This document shows, piece after piece, positions 53,946 through 62,780 of a stretch of DNA of 64,000 nucleotides (position 1 is the first letter of the stretch; each line of letters opens with the position of its first letter). Made by a program: the position numbers and the translations under genes. This stretch comes from G963667915 sp965197385 (GTDB lineage: Bacteria; Acidobacteriota; Vicinamibacteria; Vicinamibacterales; UBA823). The stretch is taken from the NCBI GenBank assembly GCA_965197385.1, contig CBDANA010000005.1, positions 124,001-188,000 on the forward strand, given 5' to 3'. A model generated the notes under the pieces. That model had not been told where the DNA came from. It did no database searches and saw only the letters and a program-made list of their open reading frames with translations.

Positions 53946-54806
53946 ATGACTCGAATGACGAGACGTATGGCGATTGGCACGGTCGGCGCAGCGCTCGGGG
54001 TAGCCGCGTCCGGCGCCGAGCTGGCCGGGCAGGGCCGCGTGGTGCGCAACGGCCGGCTCAAGCAGTCGGTCTCCCGCTGGCCCTATCGCGACATAGCGTT
54101 TCCTGCGTTCTGCGCGGCAGTGGCCGAGATGGGGCTGTCGGCGATCGATCTGCTCGAGGCGCCCGAGTGGGACATCGCGGCGGAGCACGGCCTCGTCTGC
54201 TCGATGGGCTACGGCGGCGGCGGGACGATCGAGGATGGCCTCAACGTCCGTGCGAACCATGACGGCATCGTCACAAACCTCCAGCGAGCGTTGCCGCGGG
54301 CGGCCGAACGCAACGTGCCCAACCTGATCACGTTCTTCGGGAACCGGCGCGGCATGGGCGATCCCGAGGCGATCCGCAACTGCGTGGACGCGCTGCGCCG
54401 GCTGGCGCCGGTTGCCGAGGAGCACGGCGTGACGATCTGCGTCGAGCTGCTCAACAGCAAGGTAGATCATCCCGACTACCAGGGCGATCACACGCCGTTC
54501 GGCGCGGAGATCATCCGCGCAGTCGATTCGCCGCGCGTGAAGCTGCTGAACGACATCTACCACATGCAGATCATGGAGGGCGATGTCATCCGTACGATCC
54601 GCGACTATGCCGCCGATATCGCGCACTACCACACGGGCGGCGTGCCGGGCCGACACGAGCTAGACGAGAATCAGGAGCTGCAGTGGGCGACGATCTGCCG
54701 GGCGATCGTCGAGACCGGCTTCGAGGGCTATGTGGCGCACGAGTTCGTGCCCACGCGCGACCCGCTGACATCGCTGCGCGAAGCGGTCGCGCTGTGCGAC
54801 GTCTGA
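53946..54806 (+). CDS. TIM-barrel sugar isomerase-like protein with Tat signal
   Basis: 286 residues from the ATG at 53946 (GGAGCTGAAG just upstream). A twin-arginine-like signal (TRRMAIGTVGAALGVAAS) is followed by a xylose-isomerase-like TIM barrel. Metal-ligand regions are visible: VCVELL-type (ICVELLNSKVDH), KLLNDIYHMQIMEGD, HYHTGGVPGRHELDE and the last Glu in GYVAHEF. The closest named relatives are hydroxypyruvate isomerases (Hyi). Export of such an enzyme is common in Acidobacteria and Planctomycetes. Substrate unknown. Confidence 0.85.
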   Translation: MTRMTRRMAIGTVGAALGVAASGAELAGQGRVVRNGRLKQSVSRWPYRDIAFPAFCAAVAEMGLSAIDLLEAPEWDIAAEHGLVCSMGYGGGGTIEDGLNVRANHDGIVTNLQRALPRAAERNVPNLITFFGNRRGMGDPEAIRNCVDALRRLAPVAEEHGVTICVELLNSKVDHPDYQGDHTPFGAEIIRAVDSPRVKLLNDIYHMQIMEGDVIRTIRDYAADIAHYHTGGVPGRHELDENQELQWATICRAIVETGFEGYVAHEFVPTRDPLTSLREAVALCDV

Positions 54807-54823
54807 TCGCTCGAGCCAAGGGC

Positions 54824-54921
54824 CGCAGTGGTATCCCTATTCGGTCCGGCGTCTGCGCAAGAACCCGGCGATTGCCCGTCACGTGCTGCGGGCGGTGTTC
54901 AGTCAGGAACGGTGGGCGTGA
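54824..54921 (+). pseudogene. 3' remnant of an unidentified gene upstream of lpxA
   Basis: About 31 codons ending WYPYSVRRLRKNPAIAR through VFSQERWA, then TGA at 54919-54921. That stop overlaps the GTG of lpxA (GTGA), the usual form of coupled genes in an operon. The peptide looks like a real basic C-terminal tail but has no start of its own; to the left lies the TIM-barrel stop. I cannot name the parent gene. Confidence 0.4.
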
Positions 54922-55710
54922 CGACGACGATTCATCCGGGCGCGCACGTCGATCACGCAGCGACCCTTGCCGACGACGTCGTCGTGGGACCGGGCAGGTG
55001 ATCGAGGCGGACGTGACGATCGGGCCGGGATGTCAGATCGGGCCGCATGCGGTGCTGCACGCCGGCACGACGCTGGGGGCCCAGGTCTCCGTGGCCGTCG
55101 GCGCGGCGATCGGCGGCGTGCCGCAGGATGTGAAGTTCCAGGGCGGCGAAAGCGGCGTCAGCATCGGCGATCGCACGGTGGTACACGAGTACGTCACGGT
55201 GCATCGCTGCGCGACGCCGGGGCGATCACGCGGGTCGGCGCCGATTGCATGCTGATGGTGACCAGCCACGTCGCGCACGAGTGCGTGCTCGGCGACCGCG
55301 TGATGCTGGCGAACGGCGTCGTCATGGCGGGACACGCCACGATCGACGACGGCGCCTTCGTGTCGGGCAACGTGCAGATTCACCAGTTCGTGCGGATCGG
55401 CACGCTGGTCATGGTAGGCGGCGGCACGAAAGTGCTCAAGGACCTCCCGCCGTACTGCGTGGCGGATGGGCACCCGGCGCGGTTGTTCGGATTGAACCTG
55501 GTCGGGCTGCGCCGGGCCAAGGTGGGCCGCGACCGGATCCGCGGCATCAGGGAGGCGTACCGGACGCTCTTCGCGTCAGGCGTGAAGCTCGAGGACGCGC
55601 TGGCGCGGCTCGACACCCTGGGCGCCAACGGCAATCCGGCGGGCACGGAGTACGCCGCGTTCGTGCGCGCGTCCGAGCGCGGCGTCGCGTGCCCGGCGCG
55701 CCGCGGCTGA
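54918..55710 (+). pseudogene. lpxA: lpxA, UDP-GlcNAc O-acyltransferase, two single-base frameshifts
   Basis: GTG start at 54918. The left-handed beta-helix is unmistakable: IHPGAHVDHAATLADDVVVGPG, VIEADVTIGPGCQIGPHAVLHAGTTLG, GGVPQDVKFQGGESGVSIGDRTVVHEYVTVHR, then TRVGADCMLMVTSHVAHECVLGD with the catalytic His, and the C-terminal helices. These lie in three frames: one base is missing near 54998 and one near 55213. Corrected length is about 264 residues, normal. LpxA is essential in lipid A producers, so assembly error is the simplest reading; otherwise another lpxA must exist. Confidence 0.85.
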
Positions 55711-55711
55711 T

Positions 55712-56023
55712 ATGGAGCGCGGATCCGGCACGGCGAAGCCAAGAGTGTCGAGCGAAAGCTACACCTACATTTGGGTCTATCGGGTGAAGCTGGACTCGCT
55801 CGAAGGGTTCCTGGAGCACTACGGGCCGGAGGAGCGATGGGTCGAGCTGTTTCGCCGGGCCGAGGGCTATCTGGGGACCGAGCTGCTGAGCGACCGAGCC
55901 GAGGCCAATCGCTACGTCACGATCGATCGATGGAGCTCGGCCGAGGCATTTGCGAAATTCCGGTCGACGTTCGCCAGTGAGTTCGAGCAGCTCGATCGCC
56001 ACTGCGAATCGTTCACGGAGTAG
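55712..56023 (+). CDS. Antibiotic biosynthesis monooxygenase (ABM)-like small protein
   Basis: 103 residues, one bp after lpxA. A ferredoxin-like dimeric alpha/beta-barrel: IWVYRVKLDSLEGFLEHYGPE, GYLGTELLSDRAEANRYVTIDRW and EAFAKFRSTFASEF match the ABM pattern. No cofactor motif. Members include small oxygenases and stress-response dimers. Probably cytoplasmic. Confidence 0.75.
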   Translation: MERGSGTAKPRVSSESYTYIWVYRVKLDSLEGFLEHYGPEERWVELFRRAEGYLGTELLSDRAEANRYVTIDRWSSAEAFAKFRSTFASEFEQLDRHCESFTE

Positions 56024-56073
56024 GAGCGGGAAATTGGGACGTTCGGCCCTGTCGAGGGCCAAGGACGACGACG

Positions 56074-56559
56074 ATGACGATGACCATCGCGCTGTGGATC
56101 GCCGCGGGTCTGCTCGTGGTGCTGGGCGTCATCGGCACGGTCGTGCCGGTGCTGCCCGGACCGACCTTCGTCTTCGGCGGGCTGCTGCTGGCCGCCTGGA
56201 TCGGCGACTTCCAGGAGGTTGGCTGGCTGACGGTGGCGGTGCTGGGGCTGCTGACCTTCACGACGGTCGGTGTCGACATCCTCGCGGCCAGCCTTGGCGC
56301 AGGCAAGCTGGGCGCCAGCCGGCTGGCCATCGTGGGCGCGGTCGTGGGGACGATTCTCGGATTGTTCGCCGGCCTCCCGGGATTGATCGTCGGCCCGTTT
56401 GTGGGCGCTGTGGCCGGTGAGATGCTGGCCGGACGCGACCTCGATCAGGCCGGCCGCGTCGGCGTGGGGACCTGGATCGGCCTAGCCGTTGGCGTGGCGA
56501 TCAAAATCGGCCTCGTCGTTGCCATGATCGGCGTCTTCGTGACGGCGTTTCTGCTGTAG
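56074..56559 (+). CDS. DUF456 membrane protein
   Basis: 161 residues with about four membrane helices and many Gly. Family marks are VIGTVVPVLPGPTFVFGGLLLAAW near the N-terminus and the repeated Gly-rich helices LGAGKLGASRLAIVGAVVGTILG and GPFVGAVAGEMLAG. Function of DUF456 is unknown. GGACGACGAC precedes the ATG; no strong ribosome site. Confidence 0.88.
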   Translation: MTMTIALWIAAGLLVVLGVIGTVVPVLPGPTFVFGGLLLAAWIGDFQEVGWLTVAVLGLLTFTTVGVDILAASLGAGKLGASRLAIVGAVVGTILGLFAGLPGLIVGPFVGAVAGEMLAGRDLDQAGRVGVGTWIGLAVGVAIKIGLVVAMIGVFVTAFLL

Positions 56560-56576
56560 GGGGATCGCCGTTACAT

Positions 56577-57084
56577 TCATTCTACTCGTAGTGCCACGAT
56601 CGGATCGACCTTCGCCGCGCGCCGTGCCGGCAGATAGCTCGCGAGAATGGCGACGGCGGCGAGGCCGACCGCCACGATCGCGAAGGTTGAGAGGTCGATC
56701 GGGCTCACGCCGAACAGCAGGCTACCGAGCAGGCGCGTCAAGCCGAGGGCGCTGACGAAGCCGACGGCCACGCCGATGCCGGTCAACCAGAGTCCTTCGC
56801 CGACGACCATCCGGACGACGTCACGGATCTGAGCGCCGCGCGCCATCCGGATGCCGATCTCCGGTGTCCCTGCGCGACGTGATAGGAGAGCAGGCCGTAC
56901 ACGCCGACGGAAGCCAACAGCAGCGCGAGCCCACCGAAAAGTGCCAGCAAGACCATGTTGAACCTCGGCTGGGCCACCGCATTGGCGTAGTGCTGTGCCA
57001 TCGTGGCGACGTCACCGATCGGCAGGTCCGAATCGATCGACCAGATGGCCTCGCGCACCGGGGTCACGAACGACAACGGGTCAC
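56577..57084 (-). pseudogene. C-terminal fragment of an ADOP/FtsX permease, frameshifted
   Basis: Read on the minus strand from about 57084: DPLSFVTPVREAIWSIDSDLPIGDVATMAQ, a membrane helix (LALLLASVGVYGLLSYHVAQ), then a missing base near 56861 and continuation in another frame (GIRMARGAQIRDVVRMVVGEG to ARRAAKVDPIVALRVE). This is only the last fifth of an ADOP permease. Its 5' part is replaced by the M20 peptidase fragment. Not functional as it stands. Confidence 0.8.
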
Positions 57085-57879
57085 GTAGTGGATGCGCGCG
57101 TCTGACGGCACGTGCTCGCGCATCATATTCACCATGTGATTCATCGCCTCGACGCCGTCGAGCGCCGAGCGCCCCTGCTCCGGCGCGCCGGCCGCGTGCG
57201 CCGACACACCGTGAAAGCGGAACTTCGTGGAGATGTTCGCCAGCGACGAGGACGGGCTCGCGTCGTTGACGTCGTCCGGATGCCATGCCAGGACCGCGTC
57301 CACCTCGTCGAACAGGCCGTCGCGCACCATGTAAACCTTGCCGGCGCCGCCCTCCTCGGCCGGCGTGCCGCAGAGCCGCACGGTGCCGGGTGTGCCGGTG
57401 CGCGCGAGCCAGTCCTTCACCGCGATGGCGGCCGCGGCCGATGCCGTGCCGAAGAGGTGATACCCGCACGCATGCCCCGCGATCGCCCCTTCGATGGGCG
57501 ATCGTTCGGTCGTCGCATGCTGCGAGATGCCTGGCAGCGCGTCGAATTCGGCGAGGATAGCGATGACCGGCTCGCTGCTGCCGCAGCTCGCGACGAATGC
57601 CGTCGGCATCTGCGCAACGCCGGCTTCGATGTCGAAGCCGGCGGCGCGAAGCTCGCGCTGCAGGAGGGCGCTGCTGCGCTCTTCCTGGTAGCCGACTTCG
57701 GCGAAATGCCAAATCTGCCGGGCCACGTCGGCATCGGTGTCGGCGCGCTGGTCGATTGTCTCGACGACCTCGGCTTTGGCCGTCTGGCTTTGCCCACGGG
57801 CTGCTGCTAGAGGTGTCAGGAACAAGACGAGCGGCACGACCGACCCGGCGAGCCACGGGATGCATCGTGGACGTGTCAT
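57077..57879 (-). pseudogene. M20 family peptidase, 3' half lost
   Basis: ATG at 57879 with GGAGG 4 nt upstream; signal peptide about 1-27. The sequence follows exported M20D amidohydrolases (IWHFAEVGYQEERSSALLQRELR, AEFDALPGI, GHACGYHLFG with a metal Cys/His, GTPAEEGGAGKVYM with the catalytic Glu pair). It breaks off after ARIHYVT, just before the region that would hold the rest of the dimerisation and catalytic lobes, and runs 4 codons into out-of-frame permease DNA. About 267 of some 430 residues remain. Confidence 0.8.
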
Positions 57880-57980
57880 ACAACCTCCAATGTCGAGCAA
57901 TGTCGAGAGGCTCGATCCTAGCAGAGGTGGAGGGTGCGGGCTGTTAGAATGAGGCCCCCGGAACGCCGCCGAGGAGCCCG

Positions 57981-59144
57981 ATGCCGCCCGTCGATTCGAC
58001 GCTCGCCGTTACCCTCTTGCAAGACCTCGTGCGCATTCCGTCGGTGAATCCGGACCTCGTGCCGGGCGAGGCGGAGGTCGCCGCCTACATCGCCGACACA
58101 TTGCGCGGGTGGGGGCTCGAGGTCGCCGTGAGAGAGGCGGCCGCGGGCCGCCCGAACGTCATCGCGACGCTGGCGGGCTCGGCTGGCGGGCGAACCTTAC
58201 TCTTCAACGGTCACATGGACACCGTGAGCGTGGAAGGGATGGACGAGCCCTACGCGGGCACCCTTCGCGACGGCCGCCTCTACGGTCGTGGCGCGATCGA
58301 CATGAAGGGATCGCTTGCCGCGACGATGACGGCGACGAAGGCGCTGGTCGACGAGGGGGCGACCCTGCGCGGCAACGTCGTGTTCACCTACGTGGCCGAC
58401 GAGGAGTACGCGAGCATTGGCACCGCGGCGGTCGTGGCCGACATTCGTGAGGGCCGGCTCCCGCGCCCGGACGCCGCCGTGAACACGGAGGCGACCGGCC
58501 TCCGGGTCGGCATCGGGCACAAGGGGTTCACTTGGCTCGACGTCGTGACCGAAGGGAAGGCGGCGCACGGGTCCCGTCCCGACCTCGGCGTGGACGCGAT
58601 CGTGCACATGGGGAAAGTGCTCGTCGAGCTCGGCGCGCTGCAGGCGCGGCTGATGGCTGGGCCCAGGCATCCGCGCCTGGGGACCGGCTCGGTGCATGCG
58701 TCGCTTGTCGCCGGGGGGCGCGAGCTGTCGTCCTATCCCGACCGGTGTGAGCTGCGGCTGGAGCGCCGAACCGTGCCGCCGGAGACGGCCGACGACGTGG
58801 CGGGCGAATTCGACGAGGTCATCACCCGACTCTCGGCGAACGACGAGACGTTCCGGGCGAGCTCGACGGTGACGTTCGTGCGCAACCCGTGGGAGGCCGA
58901 TCCGGCGTCGGACATCGTGAAGGCGACGACGGCGGCGATTGGCTGCGTCACAGGGACGGACGCGGAGACGATGACCCAAACCGGCTGGCTCGATTCGGGC
59001 TTACTCGGGGACGCCGGCATCCCCACGGTCATTTGCGGGCCGCGCGGCGAGGGGCTTCACGCCGCGGTCGAGTGGGTCGAGGTGGACTCGCTGGCGACCT
59101 GCGCCGACATCTACACGGAGATCATCCGGCAGTTCAGCGGCTAG
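57981..59144 (+). CDS. M20/ArgE family metallopeptidase or deacylase
   Basis: 387 residues, cytoplasmic. Metal and catalytic motifs are complete: LLFNGHMDTV, YGRGAIDMKGSLAA, YVADEEYASIGT, and ICGPRGEGLHAAVEWVEVD with the last His. It resembles acetylornithine deacetylase and succinyl-diaminopimelate desuccinylase, but no biosynthetic neighbours allow a choice. Its stop overlaps the stop of the convergent phosphoesterase fragment by 4 bp. Confidence 0.9.
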   Translation: MPPVDSTLAVTLLQDLVRIPSVNPDLVPGEAEVAAYIADTLRGWGLEVAVREAAAGRPNVIATLAGSAGGRTLLFNGHMDTVSVEGMDEPYAGTLRDGRLYGRGAIDMKGSLAATMTATKALVDEGATLRGNVVFTYVADEEYASIGTAAVVADIREGRLPRPDAAVNTEATGLRVGIGHKGFTWLDVVTEGKAAHGSRPDLGVDAIVHMGKVLVELGALQARLMAGPRHPRLGTGSVHASLVAGGRELSSYPDRCELRLERRTVPPETADDVAGEFDEVITRLSANDETFRASSTVTFVRNPWEADPASDIVKATTAAIGCVTGTDAETMTQTGWLDSGLLGDAGIPTVICGPRGEGLHAAVEWVEVDSLATCADIYTEIIRQFSG

Positions 59145-59393
59145 TCAATGTTCGCTTCGATCATCCGTTGCCTGAACGTGAAGACTTCCGGCTCGTCGGG
59201 ATCCACGGTCACATGCACCCAGTGAACCCGTGGATAGCCGAAGACTTCCACCCGGGTGAAGTTATCCACCGGCCGTCTCGTGTCGGGAGCCAGCATCGGC
59301 TTGTCCACTCTGAACACGTGCGTGTCGCCGACCGCCATGACGACCGGTCGGCCGAATTCGATGGTCGCTCGAGCCAGCGGCGCATAGAGGCGA
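59141..59393 (-). pseudogene. C-terminal fragment of a calcineurin-like phosphoesterase
   Basis: About 84 residues: YAPLARATIEFGRPVVMAVGDTHVFRVDKPM, NFTRVEVFGYPRVHWVHVTVDP and a normal C-terminal end. GDTH with FRVDKP is the last metal-ligand region of this exported phosphoesterase family. The frame runs into a stop 11 bp beyond the boundary, and the DNA there is homologous to an RND transporter on the other strand. The N-terminal two-thirds are missing. Confidence 0.65.
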
Positions 59394-59394
59394 G

Positions 59395-60216
59395 ATGCCG
59401 ATTGCTACGTCCGAGGGGCGCATCATCACGCTGGGATCGGTCGCCGACGTGTCGCAGACCGTCGGCCCCGTGTCGATCGATCATCGCAACCGCGAGCGGG
59501 CTATCACGATTCAGGTTACCCCGGACGAGCGGATGCCGCTCGAAACGGCGATGGGGATCATCCAGAACGACATCATCAGACCGCTCCAAGAGTCGGGGCA
59601 GATGAACCGCTTGGAGCACGCGACGCTGAGCGGAAGCGCCGACAAGCTCACGCAAACGTTTGACGTGCTGCAGTCCAACTTTTTACTGGCGATCGCAATC
59701 ACCTATCTCCTGATGGCGGCGCTGTTCGAGAGCTTCCTGTATCCGTTCGTCATCATGTTCAGCGTGCCGCTGGCGGCGCTCGGGGGATTCCTCGGCCTGG
59801 CGGCGCTCAACGCGTTCGTGACCTGCCAGGCGCTGGACGTGTTGACGATGCTCGGGTTCATCGTGCTGGTGGGCACGACGGTGAACAATGCCATCCTCAT
59901 CATTCATCAGTCGCTGAATCACATGCGGGACGACGGGACGGACGCCCAGGAAGCGATCCAGAAGTCGACGCGCAGCCGGATTCGTCCGATCTTTATGACC
60001 GTCACGACCACGGTCTGCGCCATGATGCCGCTGGTGCTGTTCCCTGGTGCCGGCTCCGAGCTGTATCGCGGCCTCGGCAGCGTCGTCGTCGGCGGCCTGA
60101 TCGTCTCGACGGTCTTCACCTTGTTTCTGGTGCCCGCACTGTTCAGCCTCGTCCTCGACATACGCGCTGCGCTCGGCCGGCAGGTGCATCGTGTGCTGCA
60201 CGCGCTGGGACACTGA
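59395..60216 (+). pseudogene. C-terminal fragment of an RND (HAE1/AcrB-type) efflux pump
   Basis: About 273 residues beginning MPIATSEGRIITLGSVADV, which in complete pumps lies about three-quarters along. It continues through the last membrane helices (LLAIAITYLLMAALFESFLYP, GGFLGLAAL, MLGFIVLVGTTVNNAILIIH) to the expected end. The ATG at 59395 is an internal Met, without a ribosome site. Some 750 residues are lost, including the proton-relay helix 4, so it cannot pump. Confidence 0.85.
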
Positions 60217-60259
60217 TCGACTGATCAGCTGACGTCATGCGACCGCCCAGGGCTGCGAG

Positions 60260-60994
60260 GTGACCGTGACGATCGTCGGCTGCGGCGATGCGTTCGGCAG
60301 CGGTGGCCGGTTCCAGACATGCTTCGCCATCGAGACGGCGGGGCGCCGCGTTCTGGTGGACTGCGGCGCGTCGTCGCTCGTCGCCATGCGCGGGATGGGA
60401 ATGGATCCTCTGGCGATCGAGGCGATCGTCCTATCGCACCTGCACGGCGATCATTTCGGCGGGCTGCCGTTCTTCATCCTTGACGCGCAGTTCGTGTCGA
60501 AGCGCACCGCGCCGCTCACAATCGCCGGACCGCCCGGTACGGAGATCCGCGTCACCCAGGCGATGGAGACGTTCTTTCCCGGGTCGTCCACGGTCGCGCG
60601 GCGGTTCGAGACGCGGTTCGTCGAGATGCCAGTGGCGGTCTCGTCATCGGTCGGGCCCGTGCAGGTCAGGCCGACTGAAGTCATCCACGGGAGTGGCGCG
60701 CCGGCCTACGCGCTGCGGATCGAGGCGCCGGATGGCGTCGTCGGGTACTCGGGTGACACCGAATGGACGGATGTGCTCTACGACGTGGCACAGGGCGCGG
60801 ATCTCTTCATCTGCGAGGCGTCGACGTACGACACGCGCGTGCCGGGACACATCGCCTACACATCGTTACTCGCGCATCGCCGACGGTTGGACTGCAAGCG
60901 GCTGCTGCTGACGCACATGGGACCCGACGTGCTGGCCCATCTCGCGGATCTGGAAATCGAAGCGGCAGCCGACGGTCAGGTGATCAGGCTATAG
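60260..60994 (+). CDS. MBL-fold metallohydrolase, RNase Z-like
   Basis: 244 residues. The zinc motif HLHGDH is at 60-65 with GGLPF following; further ligands are in VIHGSGAPA, YSGDTEWTD, and LLLTHMGPD near the end. Overall layout matches small RNase Z/AtsA-like or PhnP-like hydrolases. No tRNA 3' exosite arm is evident, so RNase Z activity is not assured. It is 9 bp upstream of glnS. Confidence 0.85.
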   Translation: MTVTIVGCGDAFGSGGRFQTCFAIETAGRRVLVDCGASSLVAMRGMGMDPLAIEAIVLSHLHGDHFGGLPFFILDAQFVSKRTAPLTIAGPPGTEIRVTQAMETFFPGSSTVARRFETRFVEMPVAVSSSVGPVQVRPTEVIHGSGAPAYALRIEAPDGVVGYSGDTEWTDVLYDVAQGADLFICEASTYDTRVPGHIAYTSLLAHRRRLDCKRLLLTHMGPDVLAHLADLEIEAAADGQVIRL

Positions 60995-61003
60995 AATGAG
61001 GCC

Positions 61004-62740
61004 ATGACCCCACCGGCCGAGAGGCCCGCTGACGTTGCGACCACCCGCCGCGGGGGCTCCGCGAGCGTACCACCGCTCGATTTCATTCGGACAATCATCA
61101 CCGCCGATCTCGCCGCGGACAAGCACGGCGGTCGGGTTGCCACGCGCTTTCCGCCCGAGCCGAACGGCTACTTGCACATCGGCCACGCCAAGTCGATCTG
61201 TTTGAACTTCGGCGTGGCCACTGAGTACGGCGGCACCTGCAATGTCAGGTTCGACGACACGAACCCGACCACGGAAGAGGTCGAGTACGTCGACGCGATC
61301 CAGGCCGATGTGCGCTGGCTCGGCTTTGACTGGGACGACCGGCTCTACTACGCCTCGGACTACTTCGAGCGGCTGTACGACTTTGCGGTGCGGCTCATCG
61401 AGCGCGGTAAGGCCTACGTCGATGACCTCGACGCGGAGCAGATCCGGGCATATCGTGGGACGCTGACCTCGCCCGGCCGGGAGAGCCCGCATCGCGACCG
61501 ATCGGTCGAGGAGAATCTCGATCTGTTTACCCGCATGCGCGCGGCGGAGTTTCCCGACGGCGCGAAGGTGCTGCGCGCGAGAATCGACATGGCGTCTGGC
61601 AATCTGAACATGCGCGATCCGACGCTGTACCGGATCCGTCGCGCGGTGCATCATCGGACGGGTGACGATTGGTGTATCTATCCGATGTACGACTTCACCC
61701 ACGCGCTGTCGGACTCGATCGAGGGCATCACCCACTCGCTCTGCACGCTGGAGTTCGAAGATCACCGCCCGCTCTACGACTGGGTGCTTGACGAAGCCGA
61801 GGCCGCGTGTCATCCGCAGCAGATTGAGTTCGCGCGGCTGAATCTCTCGTACACCGTGCTCAGCAAACGCAAGCTGTTGACGCTGGTGAAGGACGGACAC
61901 GTGGACGGCTGGGACGACCCGCGCATGCCGACGCTGGTGGGGATGCGGCGCCGCGGCTATCCGCCCGAAGCCATCCGGACGTTCTGCGATCGCATCGGGA
62001 TGGCGAAGCGGGAAAACGTCGTCGACGCCGCGGCGCTCGAGCATGCCGTTCGCGAGGAGCTGAATCGGACGGCGCCGCGGGTGCTGGGCGTGTTGCGGCC
62101 GCTGAGAGTGACGATCGAGAACTACCCAGAGGGCCAGGTCGAGGAGGTCGACGTCATCAACAATCCGGAGGATCCGGCCGCCGGGACACGGCGCGTCCCG
62201 TTCTCTGGCGAGCTGTATCTGGAGCGAGACGATTTCCGGGAGGATCCGCCGAAGAAGTTCTTCCGGCTGGCGCCGGGCCGGGAGGTCCGTCTGCGCTGCG
62301 CGTACTTCATCACCTGCGTCGGCGTCATCAAGGACGAGCGGGGCGACGTCGTCGAGTTGCAATGCACCTACGATCCGGCGACGCGCGGCGGCTCGGCACC
62401 CGACGGGCGGAAGGTCAAGGCGACGCTGCACTGGGTGTCGGCGCCACACGCGGTTGCTGCCGAAGCGCGCCTGTACGATCGGCTCTTCACCGACGAGCAT
62501 CCGGGTGAGGCGCGGGATCTGCTGGAGTCGCTCAATTCTGGCTCGCTGGAGGTCGTTGATGGCTGTCGCGTGGAGCCGAGCGTCGTCGGCGCGCCGGTCG
62601 GAACGCGCTATCAGTTCGAGCGGCTCGGCTACTTCTGCGTCGATCCGGACTCTGGTGACGACCGCCTGGTCTTCAACCGGATCGTGTCACTGCGGGACGC
62701 CTGGGCGAAGATTGCGGGTTCGATGAAGGCCGGCGCCTGA
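61004..62740 (+). CDS. glnS: Glutaminyl-tRNA synthetase
   Basis: 578 residues. Class I signatures HIGH at 58-61 (PPEPNGYLHIGHAKS) and the KMSKS-equivalent VLSKRKL at about 285-291. GlnRS-specific marks include RFDDTNPTTEEVEYVDAI, a tRNA-acceptor domain, and the two beta-barrel anticodon domains at the C-terminus. No YqeY-type extra domain. Its presence means glutaminyl-tRNA can be made directly rather than only by GatCAB. Confidence 0.97.
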   Translation: MTPPAERPADVATTRRGGSASVPPLDFIRTIITADLAADKHGGRVATRFPPEPNGYLHIGHAKSICLNFGVATEYGGTCNVRFDDTNPTTEEVEYVDAIQADVRWLGFDWDDRLYYASDYFERLYDFAVRLIERGKAYVDDLDAEQIRAYRGTLTSPGRESPHRDRSVEENLDLFTRMRAAEFPDGAKVLRARIDMASGNLNMRDPTLYRIRRAVHHRTGDDWCIYPMYDFTHALSDSIEGITHSLCTLEFEDHRPLYDWVLDEAEAACHPQQIEFARLNLSYTVLSKRKLLTLVKDGHVDGWDDPRMPTLVGMRRRGYPPEAIRTFCDRIGMAKRENVVDAAALEHAVREELNRTAPRVLGVLRPLRVTIENYPEGQVEEVDVINNPEDPAAGTRRVPFSGELYLERDDFREDPPKKFFRLAPGREVRLRCAYFITCVGVIKDERGDVVELQCTYDPATRGGSAPDGRKVKATLHWVSAPHAVAAEARLYDRLFTDEHPGEARDLLESLNSGSLEVVDGCRVEPSVVGAPVGTRYQFERLGYFCVDPDSGDDRLVFNRIVSLRDAWAKIAGSMKAGA

Positions 62741-62780
62741 GATCGGCCCGACGCGCACTGGCCGGCGTGCGCCCGAGAGG

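Noticed and set aside
60989..62500. 503-codon open frame on the minus strand
   Set aside because: Antisense to glnS; no recognisable domain.
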